In this document: positions 1 to 8,697 of the stretch, piece by piece | Layout of the letters: every line of letters starts with the position of its first letter | Position numbering within the stretch: the stretch's first letter is position 1 | NCBI RefSeq assembly: GCF_008180725.1 | Contig: NZ_VTEV01000005.1 | Span: 217,637 to 281,636, forward strand | Source: Sutcliffiella horikoshii | GTDB taxonomy: Bacteria > Bacillota > Bacilli > Bacillales > Bacillaceae_I | Direction: 5' to 3' | DNA: 64,000 nt | Program-made: the position numbers and the translations under genes | The notes under the pieces: model-generated | Databases searched by the model: none | What the model saw: the letters and a program-made list of their open reading frames with translations, nothing else | What the model was told of the DNA's origin: nothing

Positions 1-312
1 TGTGCGGGAGTCATTCGCCTTCTATGAGGACAATGTTTCCTCGTTTTCACTCTGTGCGGGAGTCATTCGCCTTCTATGAGGACAATGTTTCCTCGTTTTC
101 ACTCTGTGCGGGGGGCATTCGCCCTCTATAAGGACAATGTTCCTTTGTTTTCACTCGCAGCGGGAGTCATTCGCCTTCTATGAGGACAATGTTTCCTCGT
201 TTTCACTCTCAGCGGGAGTCATTCGCCTTCTATGAGGACAATGTCTCCTCGTTTTCGCTCTGTGCGGGAGTCATTCGCCTTCTATGAGGACAATGTCTCC
301 TCGTTTTCAACC
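1..312. repeat. 52-bp tandem repeat, six units
   Basis: Six consecutive 52-bp units start at 1, 53, 105, 157, 209 and 261. A decayed seventh begins at 313. Unit 1 and unit 2 are identical and the others differ by a few bases; unit 3 (105-156) is the most diverged. The best conserved part is TCATTCGCCTTCTATGAGGA. Whole units are conserved with no unique spacers, so this is not CRISPR. The array may continue to the left of the window. It lies downstream of the acetyltransferase gene on the minus strand. A related two-unit copy lies at about 34930-35060. Function is unknown. Confidence 0.9.
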
Positions 313-401
313 GGAGTGGGAGTCATTCCTTAAGCGAGTCCAAAGAGAAAAACATTTTCCTTTAGACTTGCTCCACCACCATAAAAATACCGTGAGCTTC
401 C

Positions 402-1166
402 CTATCCCTTACGCTTTCGGTATATCTCCTTCGCTCGCAAGTATACACCGTAATCTGCACCAAACTTTTCTTCTATCCAATAACGCATCTGCTCGTCGGT
501 CAATTCTTCTTCCACATGTGTTTGATCCTTAAATCGTCGAATGGAATTTTCACGCAACTGATAAGGGACCCCATCAATATAACCAAACATCCTCAGGCTA
601 TGAAAAGAAAACCCCTCTTCCCAATTATGGGAGTCTAGCAAAGGACCCTTCACATCATCAAATGTAACAGGCTTTAATCCTAACGATTTTGTGGGGCCTG
701 GGGTACGCTCTACCAACGCCTCATCCCCGTTTACCTGATAACGGAAGGTTTCCATATCCGTACACACTTCAAATGAGGTATGCAATGGAAACGCCTCAAA
801 AAACGGAGCACAGTAACCAACATCCACATAATAGGGCTGATCCAGCTCTACCTGTAAACAGAGATGACCAGGCGTCATATACAAGTAATTTACTTTAAAT
901 CCAAGCTCCTTCAGCAAATAATGAAAACCAATTGCCAATGTCCAGCAAGTACCACCAGTTCCCGTCTTTATGACTCTGTCTACATATTCCTCCATACTTG
1001 GCAGATAAAAATCCTCCTGCTTCCTTTCCTCAAAATCAAGGAACTTTGTCCATGTTTCCCATCTTACCTTGGTCTGGTGAGCTGCAATCAATTCATTTAA
1101 AAATTCAAGACTCGTTTCTTTTTCCTTTACACCTAGATAATCCAGGAATCTATCTTTTACACTCAT
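402..1166 (-). CDS. Arylamine N-acetyltransferase family protein
   Basis: 254-aa cytosolic enzyme of the NAT family, which moves an acetyl group from acetyl-CoA to arylamines or hydrazines through a cysteine intermediate. The Cys-His-Asp triad is visible: Cys74 in GTGGTCW, His101 in PGHLCLQV and Asp115 in YYVDVGY. Length and spacing agree with bacterial NATs. The usual RGG before the cysteine is TGG here, a mild deviation. The gene is monocistronic, is followed by the 52-bp repeat array, and is divergent from the NlpC/P60 gene about 100 bp away. Physiological substrate cannot be told from sequence. Confidence 0.85.
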   Translation of the reverse strand: MSVKDRFLDYLGVKEKETSLEFLNELIAAHQTKVRWETWTKFLDFEERKQEDFYLPSMEEYVDRVIKTGTGGTCWTLAIGFHYLLKELGFKVNYLYMTPGHLCLQVELDQPYYVDVGYCAPFFEAFPLHTSFEVCTDMETFRYQVNGDEALVERTPGPTKSLGLKPVTFDDVKGPLLDSHNWEEGFSFHSLRMFGYIDGVPYQLRENSIRRFKDQTHVEEELTDEQMRYWIEEKFGADYGVYLRAKEIYRKRKG

Positions 1167-1267
1167 ATTCCTACCTCCAATATAAAAAATCTTCCAGATT
1201 GTCCAAGCAAACCTCTATCATCTTTCATCTATTAATATAGCAGATGATGAAAGAAGGAGTATTTAAT

Positions 1268-1687
1268 ATGTCCCTACAAAAGGCAAGACGAATTATTAAA
1301 AGTGGCATGGATTTACTTGGTACGCCATATGTTTTTGGTGCGCATACCGGGGAGACGGACAGATTTGATTGCAGTTCCTTTGTTCAATATGTATATGGTG
1401 CACATGGCATTATTTTGCCGAGAACTTCTAGACAACAGTATCTTTTAGGAAAAACTGTCCCACTCTCTTCTGTCAGGCGCGGAGATCTTCTGTTCTTCAC
1501 CACTTCCAAACGTGCAAAATTGAAAGGACTAAACAAGATCGGTCATGTTGCAATCTTCATTGGGAATAATTCCATCTTACACACATCCAGGGTAGAAAAG
1601 AAAGTGGCAATTGCCTCTTTGGATCCTTATTGGAGAACAAGACTGGTAGGCGCAAGACGGATAATCGGGAATTCTAAGTCAAAATGA
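1268..1687 (+). CDS. NlpC/P60 family peptidoglycan hydrolase
   Basis: 139-aa NlpC/P60 domain protein; the family cuts gamma-D-glutamyl-diamino-acid bonds in peptidoglycan stem peptides. The catalytic set is present: Cys35 in RFDCSSFVQ, His93 in GHVAIFIG and His105 in ILHTS. The start at 1268 is chosen because AGAAGGAG lies 8 nt upstream; an in-frame ATG at 1244 has no ribosome site. There is no signal peptide and no cell-wall binding domain, so the protein is a bare catalytic domain that would act in the cytosol, in the spore, or after lysis. It ends in a terminator shared with the convergent protease gene. Confidence 0.85.
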   Translation: MSLQKARRIIKSGMDLLGTPYVFGAHTGETDRFDCSSFVQYVYGAHGIILPRTSRQQYLLGKTVPLSSVRRGDLLFFTTSKRAKLKGLNKIGHVAIFIGNNSILHTSRVEKKVAIASLDPYWRTRLVGARRIIGNSKSK

Positions 1688-1695
1688 GTAATCAA

Positions 1696-1725
1696 AAAGG
1701 CCAAAGCATAAATCGCTTGGCCTTT
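1696..1725. terminator. Bidirectional terminator
   Basis: Perfect 9-bp stem AAAGGCCAA / TTGGCCTTT (1696-1704 with 1717-1725) flanked by A and T tracts. It lies between the stops of two convergent genes and can serve both strands. Confidence 0.85.
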
Positions 1726-1733
1726 CTATTTTT

Positions 1734-2864
1734 CTATTCCATACTCTCCCGCTTCTCTGAGAGGATTTTCATCTGATCATTCTCAAGTCCCAATTCAAAG
1801 GTAACCTTAAATTTTTTGTAAGATACTCCTTTTTCCGAACGTTCTTGGGCCGTAATGACCGTGATAACTTCCACGTTGTTGCCATTCTGTTTAGAAAGCA
1901 AATCATCAACTTCAATGGTTAAGAAATCCAAATACCCGGCACGAAAATCCTCATACGCCGTTTTAGATTGCCAACTGCTTCCTAGCAACGAGTAGGCTGT
2001 CACATAGTCTCGATAGTTGATGCTTTCGTAAAAATAATTGACAAGGTATTCTGCAATATCAACATTAGTTGATGTTTCTCCCGCACTATTGCCAGTTGTG
2101 TTGGCTCCAATCCTTGGCAGTGATTCCATTGGAGACTCTGACCAGCTTTCTACCATCGGCATGACATTAACTAAAGGAATGCTGAAGCCAATAACGCCTT
2201 GATCCATCGTAGCGGAGTTGATTCCTACCACTTCCCCTGTTTTTGTATCAATAAGCGGTCCGCCACTATTTCCAGGAGCAATTGGTGCAGAAATTTGAAA
2301 AACATCCTCATACTTGAATGAATCAATTTCAAACTCCCGGCCGACACCACTAATAATCCCTGTTGTGACTGTATTTTGCAGACCTAAAGGACTTCCTAAA
2401 GCGATAACATCATCGCCTAGTTCTGCTTTTCTAGTTTCTGCAAGTTTGAATGGTTTAGTGCCTTCAAGCTCAGGAACGCGCACTACAGCAATATCCGTAT
2501 CGATACTAATCCCTATTACTTCTCCTGTCAGTTCCTTAGAATCTGCAGAGGATACTTTCACGTCTTTTGCATTTGCTACGACATGTGCATTGGTAATAAC
2601 ATCGCCTTTGTTATTGTATAAAAATCCTGATCCAAACGATCCGTCGGGTAATTCAATCTTCACAACCAACTTTTGAGATTCAAAAATTATTTCCTTTAAT
2701 GCCTGGGGAACATTCTCTTTTTCTACTACTTCCGACTCTAGATATAATTTAGACGGAGCCGTTAATTGAGCGGGGACAGTATTTTTTATATGAAAATACC
2801 CAAGTAGCCCTCCACTAATCAAAATTATTGTCATGATGATACTGATGAACCATCTTACATTCAT
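1734..2864 (-). CDS. Membrane-anchored trypsin-like serine protease (HtrA-like, no PDZ)
   Basis: 376 aa with an N-terminal membrane segment (about residues 5-25) and a chymotrypsin-fold protease domain on the outside. Triad: His94 in TNAHVV, Asp124 in DTDIAVV and Ser200 in GNSGGPLI. The HtrA/DegP family normally has one or two PDZ domains; none is visible. Residues from about 265 to the end instead form an NTF2-like or other unassigned domain. The gene follows the zinc-ribbon/FxLYD membrane protein by 39 bp on the same strand, so the two are probably cotranscribed and may act together at the membrane. Exact role is unknown. Confidence 0.8.
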   Translation of the reverse strand: MNVRWFISIIMTIILISGGLLGYFHIKNTVPAQLTAPSKLYLESEVVEKENVPQALKEIIFESQKLVVKIELPDGSFGSGFLYNNKGDVITNAHVVANAKDVKVSSADSKELTGEVIGISIDTDIAVVRVPELEGTKPFKLAETRKAELGDDVIALGSPLGLQNTVTTGIISGVGREFEIDSFKYEDVFQISAPIAPGNSGGPLIDTKTGEVVGINSATMDQGVIGFSIPLVNVMPMVESWSESPMESLPRIGANTTGNSAGETSTNVDIAEYLVNYFYESINYRDYVTAYSLLGSSWQSKTAYEDFRAGYLDFLTIEVDDLLSKQNGNNVEVITVITAQERSEKGVSYKKFKVTFELGLENDQMKILSEKRESME

Positions 2865-2903
2865 TCCTACACCTACTTTTTGTTTGGCTGTTTCGGTAAC
2901 GTT

Positions 2904-4085
2904 CTACTCTTCTACAACCCATGTGATGTTCTCTATTTCCACTGTCACATCTTCAAATACACCATAATAATAGTCTTCAAATTTACCTTTTTTACCTGGC
3001 TCCAATTTGAATGGGTAAACGGTAGTAAAGCCTGTGTCTAAAACAGTTTTATCTTTGCTTAAAATATTATAGTAGACGGTAATGGAGGACACAGTTGCTG
3101 ACACGATATTCTTTACTTCTCCAGTGACGGTCATCCCTCCGACTTCATCCTCTTCTGCCTTAAAGTTGACAATTTCCAGGGCTGCGTTTTTATTTTTCAA
3201 ATCTTCTTTCGCTGCAGCTTCCATAGCCTTTTCTATTCGATCAAATTCCGCCTGTTCAAACTCTTGACGGGACTGCTCGATTTTTTCTTTCAAAGATAGT
3301 AGACGCTTGTCATTCACCGCATATTGAAGCCCTCTGTCAGCTAGAGTCATCGCATTGGTAAATTGCTTTTGCTCGATTTTCTCTTCCGCATCCTCCACAG
3401 TAATTTGTACGATGCGGTTTAATATCTGCTCTTTAACCGCTTTCCCTTCTTCTGAGGGGATGGAAGAAATAACGGCAAGCTTTCTTGAAAGATCATCCAC
3501 CGTTTTTAGCTGATCGAGTTCATTATTTATTTTTCCTACTTTAATCATGACATCCTTTTCAGACACATCTTCTTTTAATGGCTGAATCAATGGTCCATCC
3601 AACCTAGTAATTTTCTCACGGAGCCTTGTCAGGTTTTTTTCGGCATCTTCAAATTTCTTCGTCTTGATCTGCTCTTTAACTTCCTCTAACTCCCCGTTAA
3701 CCTCTTCCGCAATTTTGACCACTTCTAAGTTGTTTCTTAACACATGATAAGATGGTCTTAATGCCATGGCACCGGCCAACTCTTCCTTTGCCTTGTCATA
3801 TTCCCCTTGCACGGCCAAGTCTTCTGCTTCTTTTTTTATGGCAAGCACTTCTGCATTGACACTTTGTTCATGATTGTAATACCACCCAATGGTTCCAGCG
3901 ATTAACACTAAACTAATAATGGGAGGTAAAAATGGCATATATGTAAAACGCTTTTTCTTATTTTTTCCTCTACCTTCTAACCATTGCTCTTCATTTTGCT
4001 CCACTTCATCCTTCAAATTCGCTCCACAATTAAAGCAAAAATTTGCATCGGACGTCACTTTCCTACCACATTTGTGACAAAACAT
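2904..4085 (-). CDS. Zinc-ribbon, single-span membrane protein with FxLYD-like domain
   Basis: 393 aa. Residues 3-20 form a zinc ribbon with Cys3, Cys6, Cys17 and Cys20, expected in the cytosol. One membrane segment follows at about 50-68. An extracytoplasmic helical part at about 75-300 is rich in Glu and Lys and coiled-coil-like. The C-terminal 95 residues (VTGEVKNIVSATVSSITVYY onward) are beta-rich and resemble FxLYD domains. A GGAGG site precedes the ATG. It is the first gene of a probable pair with the anchored serine protease. The architecture suggests an envelope sensor or scaffold; no specific function is assigned. Confidence 0.7.
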   Translation of the reverse strand: MFCHKCGRKVTSDANFCFNCGANLKDEVEQNEEQWLEGRGKNKKKRFTYMPFLPPIISLVLIAGTIGWYYNHEQSVNAEVLAIKKEAEDLAVQGEYDKAKEELAGAMALRPSYHVLRNNLEVVKIAEEVNGELEEVKEQIKTKKFEDAEKNLTRLREKITRLDGPLIQPLKEDVSEKDVMIKVGKINNELDQLKTVDDLSRKLAVISSIPSEEGKAVKEQILNRIVQITVEDAEEKIEQKQFTNAMTLADRGLQYAVNDKRLLSLKEKIEQSRQEFEQAEFDRIEKAMEAAAKEDLKNKNAALEIVNFKAEEDEVGGMTVTGEVKNIVSATVSSITVYYNILSKDKTVLDTGFTTVYPFKLEPGKKGKFEDYYYGVFEDVTVEIENITWVVEE

Positions 4086-4320
4086 TCAATATAAGCCTCC
4101 ATCACTCTAGGTAATTAACTCATCATAGTTATTACACCATTTTACAATAGATTGCTAGATAAGTGTCAAATGAGGTCGGTATTTCTGGAGAAAAAAGGTA
4201 GAAACTTTTTCCTTTTTTGTATTTTCATCAAGGATTTCCCCGCTTTTTAGCGAATGGTTAATGTGGAGAAGTTATCAAGGCCACTAGAATACTAATATCA
4301 TATAGTATTTTGTATTCTCG

Positions 4321-4451
4321 CGCTGTGGATTAAAGCAAAAGGCGAAGACTCCTTAGGGAGATAGTGCTAGGATGAGACCCCGCAGGCAAAGCCGCTGAGG
4401 CTCAAGCAGCGCCCAAAGGATAAACGAAGCCATTTGCGGAAATCCACAGCG
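4321..4451. repeat. Terminal-inverted-repeat element, copy 1
   Basis: A 131-bp noncoding element with perfect 11-bp ends, CGCTGTGGATT at 4321-4331 and its complement at 4441-4451. Inside are GGCGAAGACTCC, GGGAGATAGTGCTAGG and GACCCCGCAGGC. The same segments occur in opposite orientation at 18341-18526. The shared block also includes GCGTCTAAACAAT just outside the right end. It occupies the divergent spacer between the zinc-ribbon gene and the P450 gene (4086-4520). The rest of that spacer is A/T-rich with no further feature seen. Confidence 0.8.
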
Positions 4452-4520
4452 GCGTCTAAACAATATCTAAATTCAAAGATTTCTTCAGTGGCCTTGTAGT
4501 TATTCTAGGGAGGTACTTTA

Positions 4521-5732
4521 ATGAGTGTACAAACAGAGTCGGTAAAAACATTTATTGACAACCCATATGAAATGTTCAAACAAGCACATGATATCAATCC
4601 TATCCAGTGGGTTTCATTCTTCAATGTGAATGGATGGTTGATAACTGGATACAAGGAAGTAGAGTCTGTTTTAAAAGATTCGAGGTTTATTAAAGAAATA
4701 AGAAACATTGTGCCAGACGAGCAAATGCCACCTATCCCACAAACATTACTGCCAGTTGTGATGCTCAATCGGAACATGATGCTTTTCCGAGATGCACCAA
4801 ACCATACCAGGCTCCGCGGGCTGGTCAATAAAGCTTTCACTCCCAGGATGACCGAGCGCCTGCGACCAACTATTGTAGAGATGGCAAACTATCTTTTGGA
4901 TGCAAGAAAAGGCAAGGTGGAACATGAACTAATTCGTGACTTTGCATATTCCCTACCCGTCATGGTCATCACAGAGTTAATCGGAGTACCAAAAGAGGAT
5001 CGCGAGCGATTCCGCGTCTGGTCTGATTCATTCGTAAAATTCATTGATTTTAATACAACCCAAGCTGATTTAGAAGCGGTTGCCCCATACCTAGAGGAGG
5101 CAGACCGTTACATGCGAAACCTGATTGCGGCTAAACGGGTGAGTCCAGGAGAAGACTTATTGAGCGGACTCATTGCTGTTTCCGACTCTGGAGATAAGTT
5201 AAACGAAGACGAACTTGTTGCGACTTGTTTGTTGCTATTAATTGCTGGTCATGAAACAACCGTTAATCTAATTACAAACGGATACCATCTGTTACTTACG
5301 CACGTAGATGAAATGAAAAAGCTTTTAGAAAACCCTTCCTTGATTGGAAATGCGGTTGAAGAGATTCTGCGTTATGATCCACCGGTCCTGCTTACCTCAA
5401 GGTGGGTAGGAGAGGATATGGAATATGGCGGACAACAACTAAAAAAGGCACAGACGGCACTTATTGCTCTAGGTGCAGCCAACCGTGACCCTAACATTCA
5501 TGAGTATCCTGATGTTTTTAATGTATCGAGAGAAAATGTAAAGCACCTTTCCTTTGCATCGGGACCTCACTTTTGCTTAGGAGCCCCACTTGCAAGACTA
5601 GAAGCTGTCATAGCATTGGAGGTACTTCTCCAACGCGTACATGATGTAGAAATACTTGAAGAACCGGTTAGAAGAAATAATATTGTATTTCGGGGCTTTG
5701 AGGCGTTGAAGTTTAAAGGGAGAGTGGAGTAG
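4521..5732 (+). CDS. Cytochrome P450
   Basis: 403-aa soluble bacterial P450, a haem-thiolate monooxygenase. Landmarks: the I-helix oxygen-activation motif AGHETT (242-247), the K-helix ExxR at Glu281-Arg284, and the haem loop FASGPHFCLGAPLAR with the iron ligand at Cys352. The loop has Ala where many members have Gly after Phe. A strong GGGAGG site precedes the ATG. There is no fused reductase, and no ferredoxin or ferredoxin reductase gene lies beside it, so electrons must come from elsewhere. The closest look is to the CYP107/CYP109 type of Bacillus. Substrate unknown. Confidence 0.93.
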   Translation: MSVQTESVKTFIDNPYEMFKQAHDINPIQWVSFFNVNGWLITGYKEVESVLKDSRFIKEIRNIVPDEQMPPIPQTLLPVVMLNRNMMLFRDAPNHTRLRGLVNKAFTPRMTERLRPTIVEMANYLLDARKGKVEHELIRDFAYSLPVMVITELIGVPKEDRERFRVWSDSFVKFIDFNTTQADLEAVAPYLEEADRYMRNLIAAKRVSPGEDLLSGLIAVSDSGDKLNEDELVATCLLLLIAGHETTVNLITNGYHLLLTHVDEMKKLLENPSLIGNAVEEILRYDPPVLLTSRWVGEDMEYGGQQLKKAQTALIALGAANRDPNIHEYPDVFNVSRENVKHLSFASGPHFCLGAPLARLEAVIALEVLLQRVHDVEILEEPVRRNNIVFRGFEALKFKGRVE

Positions 5733-5756
5733 GGAGTTGTATTAAATATGGAAAAA

Positions 5757-5786
5757 GTGGTCCTGTATCAGCCGTACACGGACCAC
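5757..5786 (-). terminator. Terminator of the amidase gene
   Basis: Stem GTGGTCC / GGACCAC (5757-5763 with 5780-5786). On the minus strand it is followed by TTTTT, so it mainly serves the amidase gene, but it also lies just after the P450 stop. Confidence 0.7.
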
Positions 5787-5806
5787 CTCCCTTATACTAC
5801 TTTATT

Positions 5807-6619
5807 TTAACCAATATACTCTTTTACTCTAGCGGCTGTTTCAAAACGATCTCTTCCCGCTAGCAAGGTAATGCGGTCAGCTTGTATTCCATTCGCGTTA
5901 CCACCCACTACTAATAATTCTTTTGCGAAATTACCACTCTCCGCTACCCTTCTAGTGTAGATAGGCGCTTTTACAAAATTAGCTAACAATTCAGCTACTG
6001 GAAAATCTGCAAAACTATTAATTACAATGGCTCTTTCTAACACAAAGTCTTCCTCCTTCAATTTTAAGCTATACGTTTCTACTACGCCTTCAATAATAGA
6101 TTGGGCACAAAGTTTTCTGTAAGCAGCTGACTTCAGTAGTGCTGCTTCTTCCCTGTTCGTCATGAAGCCGCATTCAACTAGTATAGAGACTGCTGTAGTT
6201 TCTCTTAACATGTGAAAATTTTCTGCTTTCACCCCCCTATCTGGCCTTTTAGTATTGGCGATCAACCTTTTCTGGACGTTTGTCGCCAACGTAACATCCA
6301 TAGGAGGTCTTGTTGTATATACAAATGTCTCAATTCCGTTGACGTCATTCCATCCACCATTGCCAAAAGCATTTGCATGGACATCAATATGCACATCAGC
6401 ATCCCAACTATTAGAACGATTCGACCTTTCTTGAAGAGGCACATCTCTTTCTCCAGTTGGATCATCAAGTCTTAATTGCAAGACTTCTTGATATTGTTCA
6501 AGCAATTTTATTGCTTCTACCACTACCGCACTATTAAATTCCCATTCTCGCATTCCGTCAGGTGTCCTTTTTCCAGGCGTATTAAAACCATGACCAGCTG
6601 ACCAAGATATTCTTACCAT
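5807..6619 (-). CDS. N-acetylmuramoyl-L-alanine amidase (Amidase_3) with one CWB2 repeat
   Basis: 270 aa. Residues 1-180 are a zinc amidase of the Amidase_3 class, which cleaves the bond between N-acetylmuramic acid and L-alanine. Likely zinc ligands are His10, Glu27 and His81, with catalytic Glu149 in LVECGFMTN. Residues about 192-270 match a single cell-wall-binding type 2 unit, including the typical LLAGRDRFETA end. CWB2 modules usually occur in threes, so one repeat is unusual. There is no signal peptide. Such proteins can be endolysin-like or act in sporulation or mother-cell lysis. No phage genes are nearby. Confidence 0.85.
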   Translation of the reverse strand: MVRISWSAGHGFNTPGKRTPDGMREWEFNSAVVVEAIKLLEQYQEVLQLRLDDPTGERDVPLQERSNRSNSWDADVHIDVHANAFGNGGWNDVNGIETFVYTTRPPMDVTLATNVQKRLIANTKRPDRGVKAENFHMLRETTAVSILVECGFMTNREEAALLKSAAYRKLCAQSIIEGVVETYSLKLKEEDFVLERAIVINSFADFPVAELLANFVKAPIYTRRVAESGNFAKELLVVGGNANGIQADRITLLAGRDRFETAARVKEYIG

Positions 6620-6808
6620 AGATTACACTCCTTCCAATATACATATTATTCCAGCTCGTCTTAAAGGTTCTGGGTAGAACACATTCAGAGGACAAGGTAC
6701 AGGTAAGATAAAGGGGATTGCTACCCGGGGGCGGAAGCGTTATGGTAATTGATTTGACACTTGTTTAAATATGCTGCTTCTAGTAGGTCGTTTTAGCTGG
6801 TGATTTTT

Positions 6809-7027
6809 AAATTGTCCGAAGATTTTTAAAAGTTGACCGGAGTTTTTGGAAAGTTGACCAAAGATTTGGAATTGTTGACCGAAGTTTTTCATAATTTGAC
6901 CGAACCAAAAAATTGAATGACCGAACCCATAGTAAAAGTTGACCGAACTACCCAGTTGAATTGTCCGAACCCCCTCATTTTCCCGTCGTCAATTGTCCGA
7001 AGAGAGAAGGTAAATGTCCGAACTAAA
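6809..7027. repeat. Phased short-repeat array A (core TTGACCGAA / TTGTCCGAA)
   Basis: About ten degenerate copies of TTG(A/T)CCGAA spaced by roughly 20-32 bp, closest to 21 bp in the left half, for example at 6811, 6831, 6852 and 6873. The surroundings alternate A-rich and T-rich blocks. The array fills the spacer between the start of the amidase gene and the end of the helicase gene. The rest of the gene-free stretch 6620-6808 shows no clear feature. The same core forms array B at 21649-21862. Part can be read as a heptad like KLTEVFx, but stops interrupt it, so DNA or RNA function is more likely than protein. Confidence 0.8.
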
Positions 7028-7139
7028 TTTTTACACCAAAAATATCAGCATTTTCCTAAAAAAACAGCAATTCTTCATACGCCACAAAGACCTCAGAAAG
7101 TGGGAAGAACGGAATCCCCAGTCTCCTAAAACAACAAAA

Positions 7140-7161
7140 ACCATCCCTAAATCGGAATGGT
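7140..7161 (-). terminator. Terminator of yfmL
   Basis: On the minus strand the stem ACCATTCC / GGGATGGT (one G-U pair) is followed by TTTTTGTTG. It lies 24 bp after the helicase stop. Confidence 0.7.
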
Positions 7162-7184
7162 CCATGTAACATCGAATCCTATAT

Positions 7185-8525
7185 TTATTTTTTCTTACCT
7201 TGTTTCTTTAAACCTTGCTTCTTCGGTTTAGCATTCTGTCCGCCTTTGGAAGAACCGCTGACAACTCCAGCTTTGGCACTTGTTTTCTGTTGTCCAAAAG
7301 ATCCCTTCGTGCCATTGGCCTTCTTCCCAACAGATTTTTTCGCACTTCCAGCTTTGCCGCGTCCCCCACCAGAACCAGACTTCCCTGGCTTCAGTTGGTC
7401 TTCACCAACAAGCTTTCCGCCGAACACCACTCTCTTTTCAAGTATCAAGCCAAGCTCACGTGCAAACTGCTTTAGTCTCCGCTCTTCACGCTCACTAACA
7501 ATGGAAATAACAGTTCCTTCTGCTCCTTGACGGCCTGTTCTTCCGGAACGGTGAACATAACTTTCCACTTCTTCAGGTAGGTCGTAATGGATAACATGAC
7601 TTAATTCTTTAATATCAAGACCTCTTGCTGCCACATCTGTTGCAAGCAGAACCGGATACTCATCTTTTCTGAAGTTTTTCATGGCATTCTCACGCTCTTG
7701 TTTGGAGGATTCAGAATGCAAGAATCCGACATTCAACTGTTTATAAATGAGTTTTTCCGTTAATACAGCAAGGTTTCCAATATCACGTACAAATGCCAAT
7801 GCTTTAATCCCGGGCTCACGAAGCAAATTAGCCAGGACGTTTGCTTTATCTCGCTGATCTACCACTGTGTACAAATGCTCTACTCGAGCTGGCGGCAAGT
7901 CAGCCTTGGTAACCTTGATAACTAGAGGTTCTTTCAACAGATCCACTGCCTGCTTTTCAGTCTCCTCTTTTAATGTAGCCGAGAACAATAGTAGCTGCCT
8001 CTCTTGCATAGAAGATTTAATGATATTTTCAATGGTCTTTTTGTGTTCCGGTACAAACAACTGATCCGCTTCATCCATGACAATGGTCTGCACTTCATGC
8101 ATCTTAATTTTCTTCATTTGAATTAACTCCTGCAGTCGGCCAGGTGTTCCAACGAGGATGTGCGGTCGTTTTTTCAGCTTTTCAATTTGGCGTTTCACAT
8201 TGGCTCCGCCGATGAAGGATGCGCCAGTAATTTCGCTTCCTTCTGTCCATTTCTGGATTTGTTCTAATATCTGCATGGCAAGTTCTTTGGAAGGTGCCAC
8301 AATCAGCGCTTGTGGATGCTGTTTAGATAAATCAATACGCTCAATGATAGGCAATAAGTACGCTAACGTTTTACCTGTACCTGTCGGTGACTCGACAAGA
8401 AGGTCTTTTCCCTCTAGAATGACTGGAATTGCCTGCTCTTGAACAGGAGTTGCAGCGACAAATTCACTATTCTCCCAAATGTTTTGTATAAAAGGTTGTA
8501 ATGTATTTATAAAAGTTGTAGACAT
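7185..8525 (-). CDS. yfmL: DEAD-box RNA helicase YfmL
   Basis: 446-aa ATP-dependent RNA helicase. Motifs in order: Q-motif TPVQEQA, Walker A PTGTGKT, PGR, DEAD, SAT, ARGLD and HRSGRTGR. Segments such as IGGANVK and KMHEV closely resemble B. subtilis YfmL, which assists 50S ribosome assembly. Unlike that short protein it has a C-terminal tail of about 70 residues rich in Gly, Lys and Ser, probably an RNA-binding extension. The start at 8525 is chosen for AAAGGAG 7 nt upstream; a longer frame to 8618 lacks a site. Divergent from yhfW. Confidence 0.88.
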   Translation of the reverse strand: MSTTFINTLQPFIQNIWENSEFVAATPVQEQAIPVILEGKDLLVESPTGTGKTLAYLLPIIERIDLSKQHPQALIVAPSKELAMQILEQIQKWTEGSEITGASFIGGANVKRQIEKLKKRPHILVGTPGRLQELIQMKKIKMHEVQTIVMDEADQLFVPEHKKTIENIIKSSMQERQLLLFSATLKEETEKQAVDLLKEPLVIKVTKADLPPARVEHLYTVVDQRDKANVLANLLREPGIKALAFVRDIGNLAVLTEKLIYKQLNVGFLHSESSKQERENAMKNFRKDEYPVLLATDVAARGLDIKELSHVIHYDLPEEVESYVHRSGRTGRQGAEGTVISIVSEREERRLKQFARELGLILEKRVVFGGKLVGEDQLKPGKSGSGGGRGKAGSAKKSVGKKANGTKGSFGQQKTSAKAGVVSGSSKGGQNAKPKKQGLKKQGKKK

Positions 8526-8697
8526 TTTTTTCTCCTTTATGACCCTCATACGGGGTTTTACGCTATTCTCCATTCTACCCTTTTTCCTTAGAGGTTCCAA
8601 TAGAAATATCCTTGTCATTTCCGCTAAAAAGATACATGTTTTCCTTACTTTTGGAAAAATTATGTATATCTTTATCCCACTGAGGAGGAAATACGTA

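Noticed and set aside
1-312. CRISPR array
   Set aside because: All 52 bp of each unit are conserved; there are no unique spacers and no cas genes.
5807-6619. Prophage endolysin cassette
   Set aside because: No holin, tail, capsid or integrase genes are near the amidase.
6917-7129. 70-codon frame in array A
   Set aside because: Repeat-derived, no ribosome site, no recognisable domain.
8479-8697. N-terminal extension of the Rieske oxidoreductase
   Set aside because: The extension overlaps the divergent helicase start, and a strong GAGGAGG site precedes the ATG at 8698.
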